From positions 124,001-188,000 of the forward strand of contig NZ_PQDH01000005.1 of assembly GCF_002964605.1 (NCBI RefSeq): a stretch of DNA of 64,000 nt, written 5' to 3'. The notes beneath the pieces are model-generated. The model was not told the origin of the DNA, did not search any database, and was given only the letters and a program-made list of their open reading frames with translations. Within the stretch, counting starts at the first letter, position 1; the number at the start of each line of letters is the position of its first letter. Source of the DNA: Vallitalea okinawensis. Lineage in GTDB: Bacteria > Bacillota > Clostridia > Lachnospirales > PQDH01. Shown here piece by piece: positions 27,856-37,177 of the stretch. The position numbers and the translations under genes are program-made.

Positions 27856-27979
27856 AGTGTAACTCCCCCTTTATGTATAAGTGGCAATGCCACTTTTTTT
27901 AATTAAGGTATAATGTTGATTATTACACCTTATATATGATGCAGAAATCATAGATCCTGCTTCATCTTCCCCTCATGCG

Positions 27980-29131
27980 TTACTTCAACTCGTCTTTGCC
28001 AATCATCCATAATTTTAGAACTCTTTGTGCAGTTTCATAGAGATAACTATCTGCATTTGCCATGGCTTGATCTAATGTACGTGGTCCAGGTACTATACTA
28101 AATATACTCGTCAACCCACAATCATAAACCATTTCAGCACCATCACCAATATTACCCACAAAGGCAATACAAGGAACTCCATATTTCTTTGCTAAAGCAG
28201 ATACTCCAGCAGGTAATTTACCATTAATCGTTTGGTGATTCATTTCACCTTCCCCTGTGATAACTAAATCCACTTTTTCATTTCTTAATATTTCTTCTAA
28301 ACCACTATGCGCTTGTATAATGTCAAAACCAGGTCTTAATTCAGCGCCAAGGAAAGCCATTAATCCAGCTCCTAATCCCCCTGCCGCACCAGCACCAGGT
28401 GTATCTGCAATCATTAGTCCTAGATCTGTCTGAATAATATCTGCATAATGCCTTAGCGCTTGGTCCATCCAAATCACTTCATCATGCTTCGCGCCCTTCT
28501 GCGGACCATATACGAATGAAGCGCCGTTTGGACCGCATAAAGGATTATTGACATCACATGCAACTATTATTTTTATTGCAGTAACCTCTTTTGCTACTTG
28601 ATCCTTTTTAATAGATGCTAACTTTGCAATACCTTTTGCACCCCAAGGTATGTCTTCCCCTTGGTCATCCAACAGATTAAATCCAAGCGCTTGTAACATT
28701 CCAGCTCCACCATCATTAGTTGCACTTCCTCCGATACCAAGGATAATCTCTTGGCAACCTTCGGCAATTACTGTCTTAATCAGCTCTCCTGTTCCATAAG
28801 TGGTTGTTATTAAAGGGTTTCTTTCTGCTTGTGGAACTAAAGGTAAACCAGAAGCACTGGCCATCTCAATAACAGCTGTACTTTCATTGCCTAAAATACC
28901 ATATTGTGCAACAACTGTCTTGCCTGATGGTCCCGTTACAGTAGCTTCTTTAATCTTACCACCAGTATTATAGGTAAGGGCTTCAACTGTACCTTCTCCT
29001 CCATCTGCCAAAGGTACTTTATGGACAGTGGCGTCTTTATCTAATTCAAGAATTGTTTTTTCAACTATATTGCAAAATCCTTCAGCGGATATGCTTCCCT
29101 TAAATGAATCCGGGGCTATTACAATATTCAT
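27980..29131 (-). CDS. glxK: Glycerate kinase (GlxK/GarK family)
   Basis: The 383-residue protein starts MNIVIAPDSFKGSISAEGF and has the family's ATP and substrate regions (PLADGGEGTVEAL, GIGGSATNDGGAGMLQALG, CDVNNPLCGPNGAS, TGEGEMNHQTINGK). The family makes 2-phosphoglycerate from D-glycerate, feeding lower glycolysis. It precedes the GntP permease, with CdaR-type control encoded next door. The ATG at 29131 has GAAGGAG; a start five codons earlier does not. The symbol follows the family name and is not specific. Confidence 0.92.
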   Translation of the reverse strand: MNIVIAPDSFKGSISAEGFCNIVEKTILELDKDATVHKVPLADGGEGTVEALTYNTGGKIKEATVTGPSGKTVVAQYGILGNESTAVIEMASASGLPLVPQAERNPLITTTYGTGELIKTVIAEGCQEIILGIGGSATNDGGAGMLQALGFNLLDDQGEDIPWGAKGIAKLASIKKDQVAKEVTAIKIIVACDVNNPLCGPNGASFVYGPQKGAKHDEVIWMDQALRHYADIIQTDLGLMIADTPGAGAAGGLGAGLMAFLGAELRPGFDIIQAHSGLEEILRNEKVDLVITGEGEMNHQTINGKLPAGVSALAKKYGVPCIAFVGNIGDGAEMVYDCGLTSIFSIVPGPRTLDQAMANADSYLYETAQRVLKLWMIGKDELK

Positions 29132-29201
29132 CCTATTCTCCTTCACTTCTTTGTTTTTATAATTTGATACTATTAATTTATTTAATCCGTACTAAAAGCA
29201 T

Positions 29202-29235
29202 GTAAGAAGTTCAATTTTATAACTTGTTTTCTTAC
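29202..29235 (-). promoter_or_regulatory. Inverted repeat before the glycerate kinase gene
   Basis: GTAAGAA/TTCTTAC outer arms and AAGTT/AACTT inner arms lie just behind a TATAAT (29237-29242) and some 70 bases before the kinase start. It could be an operator (CdaR-type regulator) or a leader hairpin. No clear -35 box is visible. Confidence 0.4.
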
Positions 29236-29280
29236 AATTATACGCTACTCACCTGAAAATTATCTTGCACTAACTCCATA

Positions 29281-29323
29281 AAAAAAATCAAAATAATTGT
29301 ACTGATAGCACAATTATTTTGAT
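29281..29323 (-). terminator. Terminator overlapping the end of cdaR
   Basis: A perfect 14-bp stem (29287-29300 with 29310-29323) is followed on the minus strand by six or more T residues. Its first arm includes the last codons and stop of the regulator gene. Confidence 0.9.
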
Positions 29324-30483
29324 TGATCAACACCATATAATTTAATGTACATAACAAGCAGCCAAAGAAATTGCCGATCCTCTTCATTATTAAAGGGGTC
29401 AATTCCAAAAAGCTCTTTAATTTTCTTCATTCGGAAATTCATTGTATTACGATGGATATATAGTCGATCAGCTGCTTCCTTGATACACATATTACTTTCT
29501 ACAAGACTTAGGACAGTTTTTAGCAGCTGTTCATCTTCTGATAATAGTAAGTACTTCTCCTTAAGAAAATGATCCATATACTCCTGAGGTACTCTTGATA
29601 TTAAGTATTCAAATTGAAAGTCTTCTGAGAAAACAAGTGTGCTATCAGCTATAAAATTCTTAACTGCACCTGCTTCTTCATAGCCTTTCTGAAGACCTAA
29701 AATTCCTTCATGATAAGTTCCTACAACAATGTTCCATACTAATGGGTACTTCATTTGAACACTTTGATAAATCTCATCAGCATATTTCTGCATAGCTTCT
29801 CTATATTCTTCTATATGAAATATACTTTTAAATATAATGATCTCATTAACATTGATATAGGCTGAAATATCTTCTTTACTATGGAGGTTCGATTCTTTAA
29901 TAAGGGATAATATATTGTTACGAATATTCGCTGAGGTGTACAGTGGCGAGGTCTTTGATAGAGCTCTTATATTGTGCAAGGATATGAGACATACAACTCT
30001 TGGTATATCCATGTTATAGCCTAATCTTGTCCCCCATTGCTTGATTTCCCCTACTTCCTCTTCATTGATATTCAATAAACGATTAATAAAAAAAGTCTTT
30101 TGACTTTGGTGGGAGAAAATTCTTTCCTTTAAGAATTCCTGATCTAGCATAACTTCTGTAGCCATTCGAACTAATTCCGCTGCGTTTTGTATTTCATCAG
30201 GATCCCCAGTAATACCGATAACACCAGCTAATTGTTCTTTAAAAAAGAAAGGCATATTGATTCCAGCTTTAACCCCTTTGTAATGAACTTCATCATCTCT
30301 ATAGATAACCATGGTCTTGTTTTGCTTAATGACTTCTTTGGCGATGGTATGGTAAGTACCCACTCGTTCTTGATTACCACTTGCAATGATGATACCTTCA
30401 TCGTTCATGATATTAATGTTATAACCTAGATTATCCATGATTTTATCCACTAACTTCTGTGCTAATTGTTGATTAATGACCAT
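29314..30483 (-). CDS. CdaR-type sugar-diacid/glycerate regulator
   Basis: The 389-residue protein has an N-terminal diacid-recognition domain (about 1-135: LAQKLVDKIMDNLGYNINIM, GIIIASGNQERVGTYH), a middle GGDEF-like/CdaR segment and a C-terminal PucR-type helix-turn-helix (AADRLYIHRNTMNFRMKKIK). CdaR in E. coli activates glycerate, glucarate and galactarate genes. The neighbouring glycerate kinase and permease genes are the obvious targets. ATG is preceded by GGGTGGGTGAG. The 240 bases upstream to tuf hold only the tuf terminator. Confidence 0.92.
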   Translation of the reverse strand: MVINQQLAQKLVDKIMDNLGYNINIMNDEGIIIASGNQERVGTYHTIAKEVIKQNKTMVIYRDDEVHYKGVKAGINMPFFFKEQLAGVIGITGDPDEIQNAAELVRMATEVMLDQEFLKERIFSHQSQKTFFINRLLNINEEEVGEIKQWGTRLGYNMDIPRVVCLISLHNIRALSKTSPLYTSANIRNNILSLIKESNLHSKEDISAYINVNEIIIFKSIFHIEEYREAMQKYADEIYQSVQMKYPLVWNIVVGTYHEGILGLQKGYEEAGAVKNFIADSTLVFSEDFQFEYLISRVPQEYMDHFLKEKYLLLSEDEQLLKTVLSLVESNMCIKEAADRLYIHRNTMNFRMKKIKELFGIDPFNNEEDRQFLWLLVMYIKLYGVDQSK

Positions 30484-30662
30484 CGTTTCTCACCCACCCT
30501 TATCAAGTACACGACATATGTATAAAACTTTCTATATTAGGGCTAAATTAAGAATTAAATTATAGCAATGCTAATTTAACCTACTCATTTAACGAAAGAA
30601 TACTATTAACCATTAGTATGAGCTTTATTAAATGTTATCTATAGTATATCATAAATACGCAC

Positions 30663-30695
30663 TAAAAAACCCGCTTAGAAAAATCTAAGCGGGTT
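30663..30695 (-). terminator. Terminator after tuf
   Basis: AACCCGCTTAGA/TCTAAGCGGGTT, a 12-bp stem with loop of four, followed by TTTTTT on the minus strand, about 30 bases past the tuf stop. It ends the str operon. Confidence 0.95.
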
Positions 30696-30725
30696 GATTA
30701 TTTAAGGTAATTGACTTAACTAAAA

Positions 30726-31919
30726 TTACTCGATAATTTCAGCTACAGTACCAGCACCTACAGTTCTACCACCTTCACGGATAGCGAAACGTAAACCTTG
30801 TTCCATCGCGATTGGAGCGATTAACTCAATTTCCATTTCTACATTATCGCCAGGCATACACATTTCAGTACCTTCTGGTAATTGGATTACACCAGTTACG
30901 TCAGTTGTTCTGAAATAGAATTGAGGTCTATAGTTGTTGAAGAATGGAGTATGACGTCCACCCTCATCTTTACTTAATACGTAAACTTGACCTTTGTATT
31001 TTGTATGTGGAGTAATTGAACCAGGCTTAGCTAAAACTTGACCTCTTTCAATATCATCTCTTTGAACACCACGAAGTAACGCACCAATGTTATCACCAGC
31101 TTGACCTTCGTCTAATAATTTACGGAACATTTCTACTCCTGTACAAACTACTTTTCTTGATTCTTCAACGATACCAACGATTTCAATTTCATCAGATACG
31201 TGAAGAACACCACGCTCAATTCTACCAGTTGCAACAGTACCACGACCAGTGATTGAGAATACGTCCTCTACAGGCATAAGGAATGGTTTGTCAACATCTC
31301 TTTCTGGAGCTGGGATGTAAGCATCAACTTCAGCCATTAATTCTAAGATTTTGTCGCCCCACTCTGAACTTGGGTCTTCTAATGCTTTTAAAGCAGAACC
31401 GATAACGATAGGAGTATCGTCACCTGGGAATTCATACTCAGATAATAATTCTCTGATTTCCATTTCTACTAATTCAATTAACTCTTCATCGTCTACCATA
31501 TCAGCTTTGTTTAAGAAAACAACGATGTAAGGTACACCTACCTGACGAGATAATAAGATATGCTCACGAGTTTGAGGCATTGGACCATCAGCTGCAGAAC
31601 ATACTAAGATAGCACCGTCCATTTGAGCAGCACCAGTGATCATGTTTTTAACGTAGTCAGCATGGCCTGGGCAGTCAACGTGTGCGTAGTGACGATTTTC
31701 AGTTTCGTACTCAACGTGTGCAGTAGAGATAGTGATACCACGCTCTCTCTCTTCTGGAGCTTTATCGATATTTTCGAATGCAACAGCTTCACCAGTACCT
31801 AATCTTTTGTGTAAAGTGTAAGTAATTGCTGCTGTTAAAGTTGTTTTACCATGGTCAACGTGACCGATAGTACCAATGTTAACATGTGGTTTATTTCTTT
31901 CAAACTTAGCTTTTGCCAT
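30726..31919 (-). CDS. tuf: Elongation factor Tu
   Basis: The 397-residue GTPase has G1 [10 protein letters not shown]3 [12 protein letters not shown] and G4 NKAD. It delivers aminoacyl-tRNA to the ribosome. Domains 2 and 3 are intact, ending GTVAEIIE. It has its own promoter and leader downstream of fusA, and AGGAGG before the ATG. It is the last gene of the str operon. Confidence 0.99.
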   Translation of the reverse strand: MAKAKFERNKPHVNIGTIGHVDHGKTTLTAAITYTLHKRLGTGEAVAFENIDKAPEERERGITISTAHVEYETENRHYAHVDCPGHADYVKNMITGAAQMDGAILVCSAADGPMPQTREHILLSRQVGVPYIVVFLNKADMVDDEELIELVEMEIRELLSEYEFPGDDTPIVIGSALKALEDPSSEWGDKILELMAEVDAYIPAPERDVDKPFLMPVEDVFSITGRGTVATGRIERGVLHVSDEIEIVGIVEESRKVVCTGVEMFRKLLDEGQAGDNIGALLRGVQRDDIERGQVLAKPGSITPHTKYKGQVYVLSKDEGGRHTPFFNNYRPQFYFRTTDVTGVIQLPEGTEMCMPGDNVEMEIELIAPIAMEQGLRFAIREGGRTVGAGTVAEIIE

Positions 31920-31996
31920 TATGAAATTCCTCCTTCTTTTACTCTATAATCGGGATAAAATCCCTAATTTTCTTGTAAGTAATCGCTTCAATCTTC

Positions 31997-32025
31997 ATTA
32001 TATTTTATTACCAGTAATTTTGCAA
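31997..32025 (-). promoter_or_regulatory. Sigma-A promoter of tuf
   Basis: TTGCAA (32020-32025), 17-base spacer, TATAAT (31997-32002) on the minus strand. The rest of the fusA-tuf gap (32030-32190) can form several hairpins (for example GTCAAT/ATTGAC near 32081-32099), but none is followed by a T run. Confidence 0.85.
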
Positions 32026-32190
32026 GTGTTTTTATAGATAAAAAGCACTTATTTCCTTAAGATTAAAGAGATTTGGACGTCAATCAATACTATTGACTGA
32101 CTAGATATAAATCTATCATCAAGTGATGGTTTAGCAAACTACAAAGTAGCTTACTAAATGCCTTCACTTTTTAGTAATGAAATAAGGTAA

Positions 32191-34275
32191 TTATTCACCT
32201 TTATTGTTAACTACTTTTTCTTGAATACTCTTTGGAGCTTGCTCGTAGCTATTGAACTCCATTGAATATTGCCCTCTACCTTGTGTTTTAGAACGAAGGT
32301 CAGTTGCGTAACCAAACATTTCTGCTAAAGGTACATAACCATGGATAAGTTGTGCACCATTTCTTGGTTCCATACCATCGATTCTACCACGACGTGAGTT
32401 AATGTCACCAATAACGTCACCCATGTAATCTTCAGGTACAATAACGTCAACTTTCATGATTGGCTCTAATAATACTGAAGATCCTTTTCTCATAGCTTCT
32501 TTAAATGCCATTGAACCAGCAATTTTGAAAGCCATTTCAGATGAATCCACATCATGGTAAGAACCATCATAACATTCAGCTTTAACACCTAATACAGGGT
32601 AACCTGCTAAGATACCACTTTGCATTGCTTCTTGAATACCGTTATCAACAGCTGGAACGTATTCTCTTGGAATAGCACCACCAACAATTTTATTAACGAA
32701 TTCATAAAGGTGTTCACCATTGGCATCCATAGGCTCAAAACGTACCTTACAGTGACCGTATTGACCTCTACCACCTGATTGACGTACAAACTTACCTTCT
32801 ACATCAACAGCTTTACCAAGGGTTTCTTTATATGCAACCTGTGGAGCACCTACGTTAGCTTCAACTTTGAACTCTCTTAATAAACGATCAACGATGATTT
32901 CAAGGTGAAGTTCACCCATACCTTCGATAATTGTTTGACCCGTTTCAGAGTCAGTGAAAGTTCTAAATGTTGGATCCTCTTCAGCTAATTTAGCTAAAGC
33001 AATACCCATTTTTTCTTGACCAGCTTTTGTTTTAGGCTCAATAGCTACAGAGATAACTGGCTCTGGGAATACCATTGATTCTAAGATAACTGGATTTTTC
33101 TCATCACAAAGAGTATCACCAGTTGTAGTCAATTTTAAACCAACCGCAGCTGCGATATCCCCTGAGTATACTTTGTCGATTTCTTCACGCTTATTAGCAT
33201 GCATTTGAAGAATACGACCTACACGCTCTTTTTTATTCTTAACAGAGTTAAGAACATAAGAACCTGAGTTAAGTGTACCTGAGTAAACTCTGAAGAATGC
33301 TAATTTACCAACGAATGGGTCAGCCATGATTTTGAATGCTAAAGCAGAAAAAGGCTCTTCGTCTGAAGATGGTCTTTCTACTTCTTCATCTGAATCTGGT
33401 AATGTACCTTTAATAGCTGGTACGTCTGTTGGAGCTGGTAAATATTCGATAACATTATCCAATAATTTTTGTACACCTTTATTTTTATAAGCTGAACCGC
33501 ACATAACTGGAATAATCTGTACGTTGATTACAGCTTCACGAAGTGCTTTTTTAAGATCTGCTACAGGAATCTCTTCCCCTTCTAAATAAAGCATCATTAA
33601 ATCTTCGTTTGTTTCACAAATTGCTTCAATCATTACTTCATGGTATTCATCAGCTTGATCTTGCATATCTGCTGGAATCTCTTCTTCAGAAATTTCTTGA
33701 CCAAGGTCATCTTTATAGATATAGGCTCTCATTGTCATTAAATCAATGATACCTATGAAATCATCTTCTGCACCAATTGGTAACTGAATTGGTATTGCAT
33801 TAGCACCAAGACGATCTTTCATCATTTCAACTGCGTTAAAGAAGTCCGCACCCATGATATCCATTTTATTAACGAATGCCATACGAGGAACGCTATAACG
33901 GTCAGCTTGACGCCATACTGTCTCAGATTGAGGCTCAACCCCACCCTTTGCACAGAATACACCAACTGATGAGTCAAGTACACGTAAAGAACGCTCTACT
34001 TCTACTGTAAAGTCAACGTGTCCTGGTGTGTCAATGATATTGATTCTATTATCAGACCATTGGCATGTAGTTGCCGCAGAAGTGATTGTAATACCTCTTT
34101 CTTGTTCTTGTTCCATCCAGTCCATTTGAGCCGCACCTTCATGAGTCTCCCCAATCTTGTGAGTTCTACCTGTATAGAATAAGATACGTTCAGTTAAAGT
34201 CGTTTTACCAGCATCAATATGAGCCATGATACCGATATTTCTTGTTCTCTCTAAAGGAAACGCTCTACCTGCCAT
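32191..34275 (-). CDS. fusA: Elongation factor G
   Basis: The 694-residue GTPase begins [19 protein letters not shown]. It has G1 [10 protein letters not shown]3 DTPGHVDF and G4 NKMD, then domains II-V (EVANVGAP region in domain IV/V). It drives translocation. I chose the ATG at 34275, behind AAGGAGG; an in-frame start eight codons earlier has no site. It lies between rpsG and tuf in the usual order. Confidence 0.98.
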   Translation of the reverse strand: MAGRAFPLERTRNIGIMAHIDAGKTTLTERILFYTGRTHKIGETHEGAAQMDWMEQEQERGITITSAATTCQWSDNRINIIDTPGHVDFTVEVERSLRVLDSSVGVFCAKGGVEPQSETVWRQADRYSVPRMAFVNKMDIMGADFFNAVEMMKDRLGANAIPIQLPIGAEDDFIGIIDLMTMRAYIYKDDLGQEISEEEIPADMQDQADEYHEVMIEAICETNEDLMMLYLEGEEIPVADLKKALREAVINVQIIPVMCGSAYKNKGVQKLLDNVIEYLPAPTDVPAIKGTLPDSDEEVERPSSDEEPFSALAFKIMADPFVGKLAFFRVYSGTLNSGSYVLNSVKNKKERVGRILQMHANKREEIDKVYSGDIAAAVGLKLTTTGDTLCDEKNPVILESMVFPEPVISVAIEPKTKAGQEKMGIALAKLAEEDPTFRTFTDSETGQTIIEGMGELHLEIIVDRLLREFKVEANVGAPQVAYKETLGKAVDVEGKFVRQSGGRGQYGHCKVRFEPMDANGEHLYEFVNKIVGGAIPREYVPAVDNGIQEAMQSGILAGYPVLGVKAECYDGSYHDVDSSEMAFKIAGSMAFKEAMRKGSSVLLEPIMKVDVIVPEDYMGDVIGDINSRRGRIDGMEPRNGAQLIHGYVPLAEMFGYATDLRSKTQGRGQYSMEFNSYEQAPKSIQEKVVNNKGE

Positions 34276-34446
34276 GATATCCTCCTTAAGTTTTATCAAT
34301 ATTGTGTAGTATGTGATGTAGGATTATGCTTTATGCAAGATATTACATCTTTTCAACAGAATAACATCTATTATCCTGATTAAGACGCTAAGGTGTATAA
34401 CCTTAACGTCTTATATATAAACACTATATTATAAACACGGTGATTA

Positions 34447-34944
<498 letters not shown>

Positions 34945-34954
34945 TTAAATCTTC

Positions 34955-35044
34955 GGTACTCGAGCATAACTGATTACCCGTATGTGCCGGTACTGATCTA
35001 TAATCATCTGCAACCTCAGGCTGCCCTTAGGCCGTACCTGGCAC
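34955..35044 (-). ncRNA. Structured rpsL-rpsG intergenic RNA (function unknown)
   Basis: The gap is unusually GC-rich for this genome. A strong stem pairs 35034-35044 with 34984-34993 (GTGCCAGGTAC against GTACCGGCAC, one bulge). A second GTACC at 34955-34959 could pair with the same GGTAC, giving two exclusive folds. In gamma-proteobacteria S7 represses from this position, but no Firmicute counterpart is known to me. A regulatory leader is inferred. Confidence 0.45.
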
Positions 35045-35067
35045 CAACCTTGAATAATAAAGACTTA

Positions 35068-35481
35068 TTATTTTTTAGGTCTTTTTGCACCGTATTTTGA
35101 ACGAGCTTGTTTACGGTCAGCTACACCAGCAGTATCTAAAGTACCACGCACGATGTGATAACGAACCCCTGGTAAGTCTTTGATTCTACCACCACGAATA
35201 AGAACAACACTATGCTCTTGTAAGTTATGGCCTTCACCTGGGATATACGCAGTTACTTCGATACCATTAGTAAGACGTACTCTGGCAATTTTACGTAACG
35301 CAGAGTTCGGTTTTTTAGGTGTGTCTGTTTTAACAGCTGTACAAACACCTCTCTTAAATGGTGCTGATGTATCCGTGCTCTTCTTACGTAAGGAGTTGAA
35401 ACCTTTGTTAAGCGCAGGAGCTGTTGATTTTTTTCCTTGAGATTTTCTACCTTTTCTTACTAACTGGTTAAAAGTTGGCAT
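35068..35481 (-). CDS. rpsL: Ribosomal protein S12
   Basis: The 137-residue protein begins [20 protein letters not shown]. It keeps the decoding-centre motifs [11 protein letters not shown] and [13 protein letters not shown] with the lysines linked to streptomycin sensitivity, so it looks wild type. The ATG follows GAAGGAGG. It lies between rplGB and rpsG. Confidence 0.98.
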   Translation of the reverse strand: MPTFNQLVRKGRKSQGKKSTAPALNKGFNSLRKKSTDTSAPFKRGVCTAVKTDTPKKPNSALRKIARVRLTNGIEVTAYIPGEGHNLQEHSVVLIRGGRIKDLPGVRYHIVRGTLDTAGVADRKQARSKYGAKRPKK

Positions 35482-35499
35482 TAATGGGCACCTCCTTCA

Positions 35500-35745
35500 T
35501 TATTCATTAATTAGTGCAGCGGTTGCAGTTTTCACTTCAACATTGCATGCTTTGCCTAATTCTGTCATACTATCAACATACTCTATTCGTATACTGTTAG
35601 CTCTAGCTACTGTAGTGACGCGCTCTTTAACTTGTGTTACAGCATCTTGTGCAACAAAAACCAAATAGGCTTCACCACTGTTTACAGCTTTAATAGTTTG
35701 TTTCAAACCAACAGTTTTAGGCTGTGTCATTAAATCTTGCAGCAT
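35500..35745 (-). CDS. rplGB: L7Ae/L30e-like ribosomal protein (YbxF type)
   Basis: The chosen product has 81 residues, starts MLQDLMTQPKTVGLKQT and ends TATAALINE. It matches the L7Ae-like proteins encoded ahead of rpsL in Firmicutes (KQTIKAVNSGEAYLVFVAQDA). They bind kink-turn RNA. The ATG at 35745 fits the length of the B. subtilis homologue; an ATG five codons upstream (35760) is the alternative. No ribosome-binding site is close in sequence, but a hairpin can bring a GGGAGG site within eight bases of 35745. First gene of the str operon. Confidence 0.9.
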   Translation of the reverse strand: MLQDLMTQPKTVGLKQTIKAVNSGEAYLVFVAQDAVTQVKERVTTVARANSIRIEYVDSMTELGKACNVEVKTATAALINE

Positions 35746-35751
35746 ATGTCC

Positions 35752-35795
35752 GTTGATCATTATCCATAGGATAATCTCGTGATCAACTTCCTCCC
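35752..35795 (-). promoter_or_regulatory. Ribosome-binding site separated from the start by a hairpin
   Basis: GGGAGG lies at 35790-35795, 44 bases before the ATG at 35745. The 36 bases at 35752-35787 form GTTGATCA/TGATCAAC and TTATCC/GGATAA arms with loop TAT. Folding leaves two plus six bases between site and ATG. Alternatively, a TTG eight-codon mini-ORF (TTG to TAATG) could couple to the 35760 ATG. Confidence 0.6.
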
Positions 35796-35825
35796 TTCAA
35801 GATGTACTAAATTGCACACTTGCAA

Positions 35826-35854
35826 ATTCTATCACTATAGCAGCCAAATGTCAA
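35826..35854 (-). promoter_or_regulatory. Sigma-A promoter of the str operon
   Basis: TTGACA (35849-35854), 17-base spacer, TAGAAT (35826-35831) on the minus strand, just past the cutC stop. Confidence 0.88.
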
Positions 35855-35875
35855 GTACTATCTCGAAAAAATAAG

Positions 35876-36610
35876 CTATTTTACAATTTTTTCATCTAAC
35901 TCTTTTATTATTTTAACAATTTCTGTGTCTGTTATGTAAATTGGTTGATGCTTCTTGCCCTGTAACCCTACATCTACTTTGAGATTAGGACTTTTCTTTT
36001 CTTCTACTTTCTTTGCAGAAAAATGGATAAAATCAGCTGTAGTTTCTTGCTTTATCTCCATAAAATTGTCTGTGGTTATACCTGCACCAGGCATAATTGA
36101 TATACGCCCATTTGCTAACCTCACCAGTTCCTTGATTAATTCTTTTCCTTCATAAGCATTGCTCATTTGTCCCGATGTTAAGATACAGTCAACTCCTAGA
36201 TTAATCAGTTCCTCTAAGCAAAGTTCTGGACTCTGTACTTGATCAAAGGCGCGATGAAAGGTAATATATGTTGGTTTAGCTACCTCAATCAAACGCTTTA
36301 AAGCTCTTTTATCAAGATAACCTTCCTTATCTAATGCACCAATAACAAACCCATCAGCTCCATGTGCTTTAAAGAGTTTGATATCTTCAATCATCTCAAG
36401 GATCTCTTCCTCAGAATAAACAAAATCCCCATATCGAGGTCTTATGAGTATATGACAAGGTATATCATAGTGTTCTTTGATAAGACGCAGTAATCCAATG
36501 GATGGAGTCGTTCCTCCAATCACAAGATTATGGCATACCTCCAGTCTATCAGCTCCACCTTCAACAGCATTCCTAGCCGACTTAAAAGAATCAATGCAAA
36601 CTTCTATCAT
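35876..36610 (-). CDS. cutC: CutC family protein (copper homeostasis-like)
   Basis: The 244-residue protein has the CutC TIM-barrel motifs: MIEVCIDSFKSARNAVEGGA at the N-terminus, then RPRYGDFVYSEEE, THFHRAFD-type YITFHRAFDQ and ILTSGQ. The family is linked to copper tolerance in some bacteria; its biochemical role is unsettled. It sits between rpoC and the str operon, with an extended -10 (TGGTATAAT, 36670-36675) upstream and a weak AAGGGGG site. No terminator separates it clearly from the str promoter. Confidence 0.93.
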   Translation of the reverse strand: MIEVCIDSFKSARNAVEGGADRLEVCHNLVIGGTTPSIGLLRLIKEHYDIPCHILIRPRYGDFVYSEEEILEMIEDIKLFKAHGADGFVIGALDKEGYLDKRALKRLIEVAKPTYITFHRAFDQVQSPELCLEELINLGVDCILTSGQMSNAYEGKELIKELVRLANGRISIMPGAGITTDNFMEIKQETTADFIHFSAKKVEEKKSPNLKVDVGLQGKKHQPIYITDTEIVKIIKELDEKIVK

Positions 36611-36824
36611 AATGGTTTAGCCCCCTTACACGCTAAAATACTTGTCCCTAATGTGATCTCATCTCTACTATTATACCACTTATTTACATCACATGTGCAT
36701 GAAACATGTCCAGCTATGAATATTTCCTATTGAATAAATTTTTACAACTCATAACTCTTCTTAACCGTACTTCTTTTAACTAAAGTAGCTTTCTTACTTA
36801 GTTTTTCGCTTCTTTCTACTACTA

Positions 36825-36926
36825 AAGAAGCATACAGTAGGCGTAGCCAGTGGTACATGAACGTACCACTCAAACCATTTAAGACAGGACGTCTTACTGG
36901 TTTGCGAAACCTATTGTATGCTTCTT
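36825..36926 (+). repeat. Three-way-junction repeat, copy 4
   Basis: A 17-bp outer stem with one G-T pair (36825-36841 with 36910-36926) encloses GTGGTAC/GTACCAC and AAACCA...AAGAC/GTCTT...TGGTTT hairpins. The second loop keeps ACAGGACGT. The first reads ACATGAACGT, so its GGA has become GAA. Spacing between the two cores is 25 bases. Confidence 0.88.
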
Positions 36927-36958
36927 GATGTTACTGTAAACACACCCCAGTTTTGCAA

Positions 36959-37060
36959 AAGAAGCATATAGCAGGTGTAGCTGGTGGTACATGGACGTAC
37001 CACCCAAACCATTTAAGACAGGACGTCTTATTGGTTTGCATCACCTGTTATATGCTTCTT
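36959..37060 (+). repeat. Three-way-junction repeat, copy 5
   Basis: A 19-bp outer stem with one G-T pair (36959-36977 with 37042-37060) encloses GTGGTAC, loop ATGGAC, GTACCAC and then AAACCA, AAGAC, loop AGGAC, GTCTT, TTGGTTT. The plus strand reads ACATGGACGT, a full match to the CsrA consensus ACANGGANGT, and ACAGGACGT 25 bases further between GGA cores. The rest of the rpoC-cutC gap shows nothing else. Confidence 0.9.
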
Positions 37061-37077
37061 ACTATCCTACCTAGCAA

Positions 37078-37177
37078 TAAAACATATAGTAGGTATAACA
37101 AGCGGTACATGGACGTACCGCCCAAACCATTTAAGACAGGAGGTCTTATTGGTTTGTGTTACCTACTATATGTTTTA
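37078..37177 (+). repeat. Three-way-junction repeat, copy 6, ending in the rpoC stop codon
   Basis: A perfect 18-bp outer stem (37078-37095 with 37160-37177) encloses GCGGTAC/GTACCGC and AAACCA...AAGAC/GTCTT hairpins. Against copy 5 the first stem changes G-C for the T-A-type pair on both arms (GTGG/CCAC to GCGG/CCGC), a compensatory change. The last three bases are the complement of the rpoC TAA stop. The GGA strand is opposite to rpoC. Confidence 0.9.

Noticed and set aside
27882-27898. Terminator between glycerate kinase and permease genes
   Set aside because: The T run lies on the plus strand, where there is no gene to end; on the coding strand it is only a hairpin.
36825-37177. CRISPR array
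   Set aside because: The units are palindromic, about 100 bp and diverged, with no uniform 28-37 bp repeats or unique spacers and no cas genes.
36825-37177. Insertion sequence remnant
   Set aside because: No transposase fragment and no consistent target duplication; covariation argues for kept structure.
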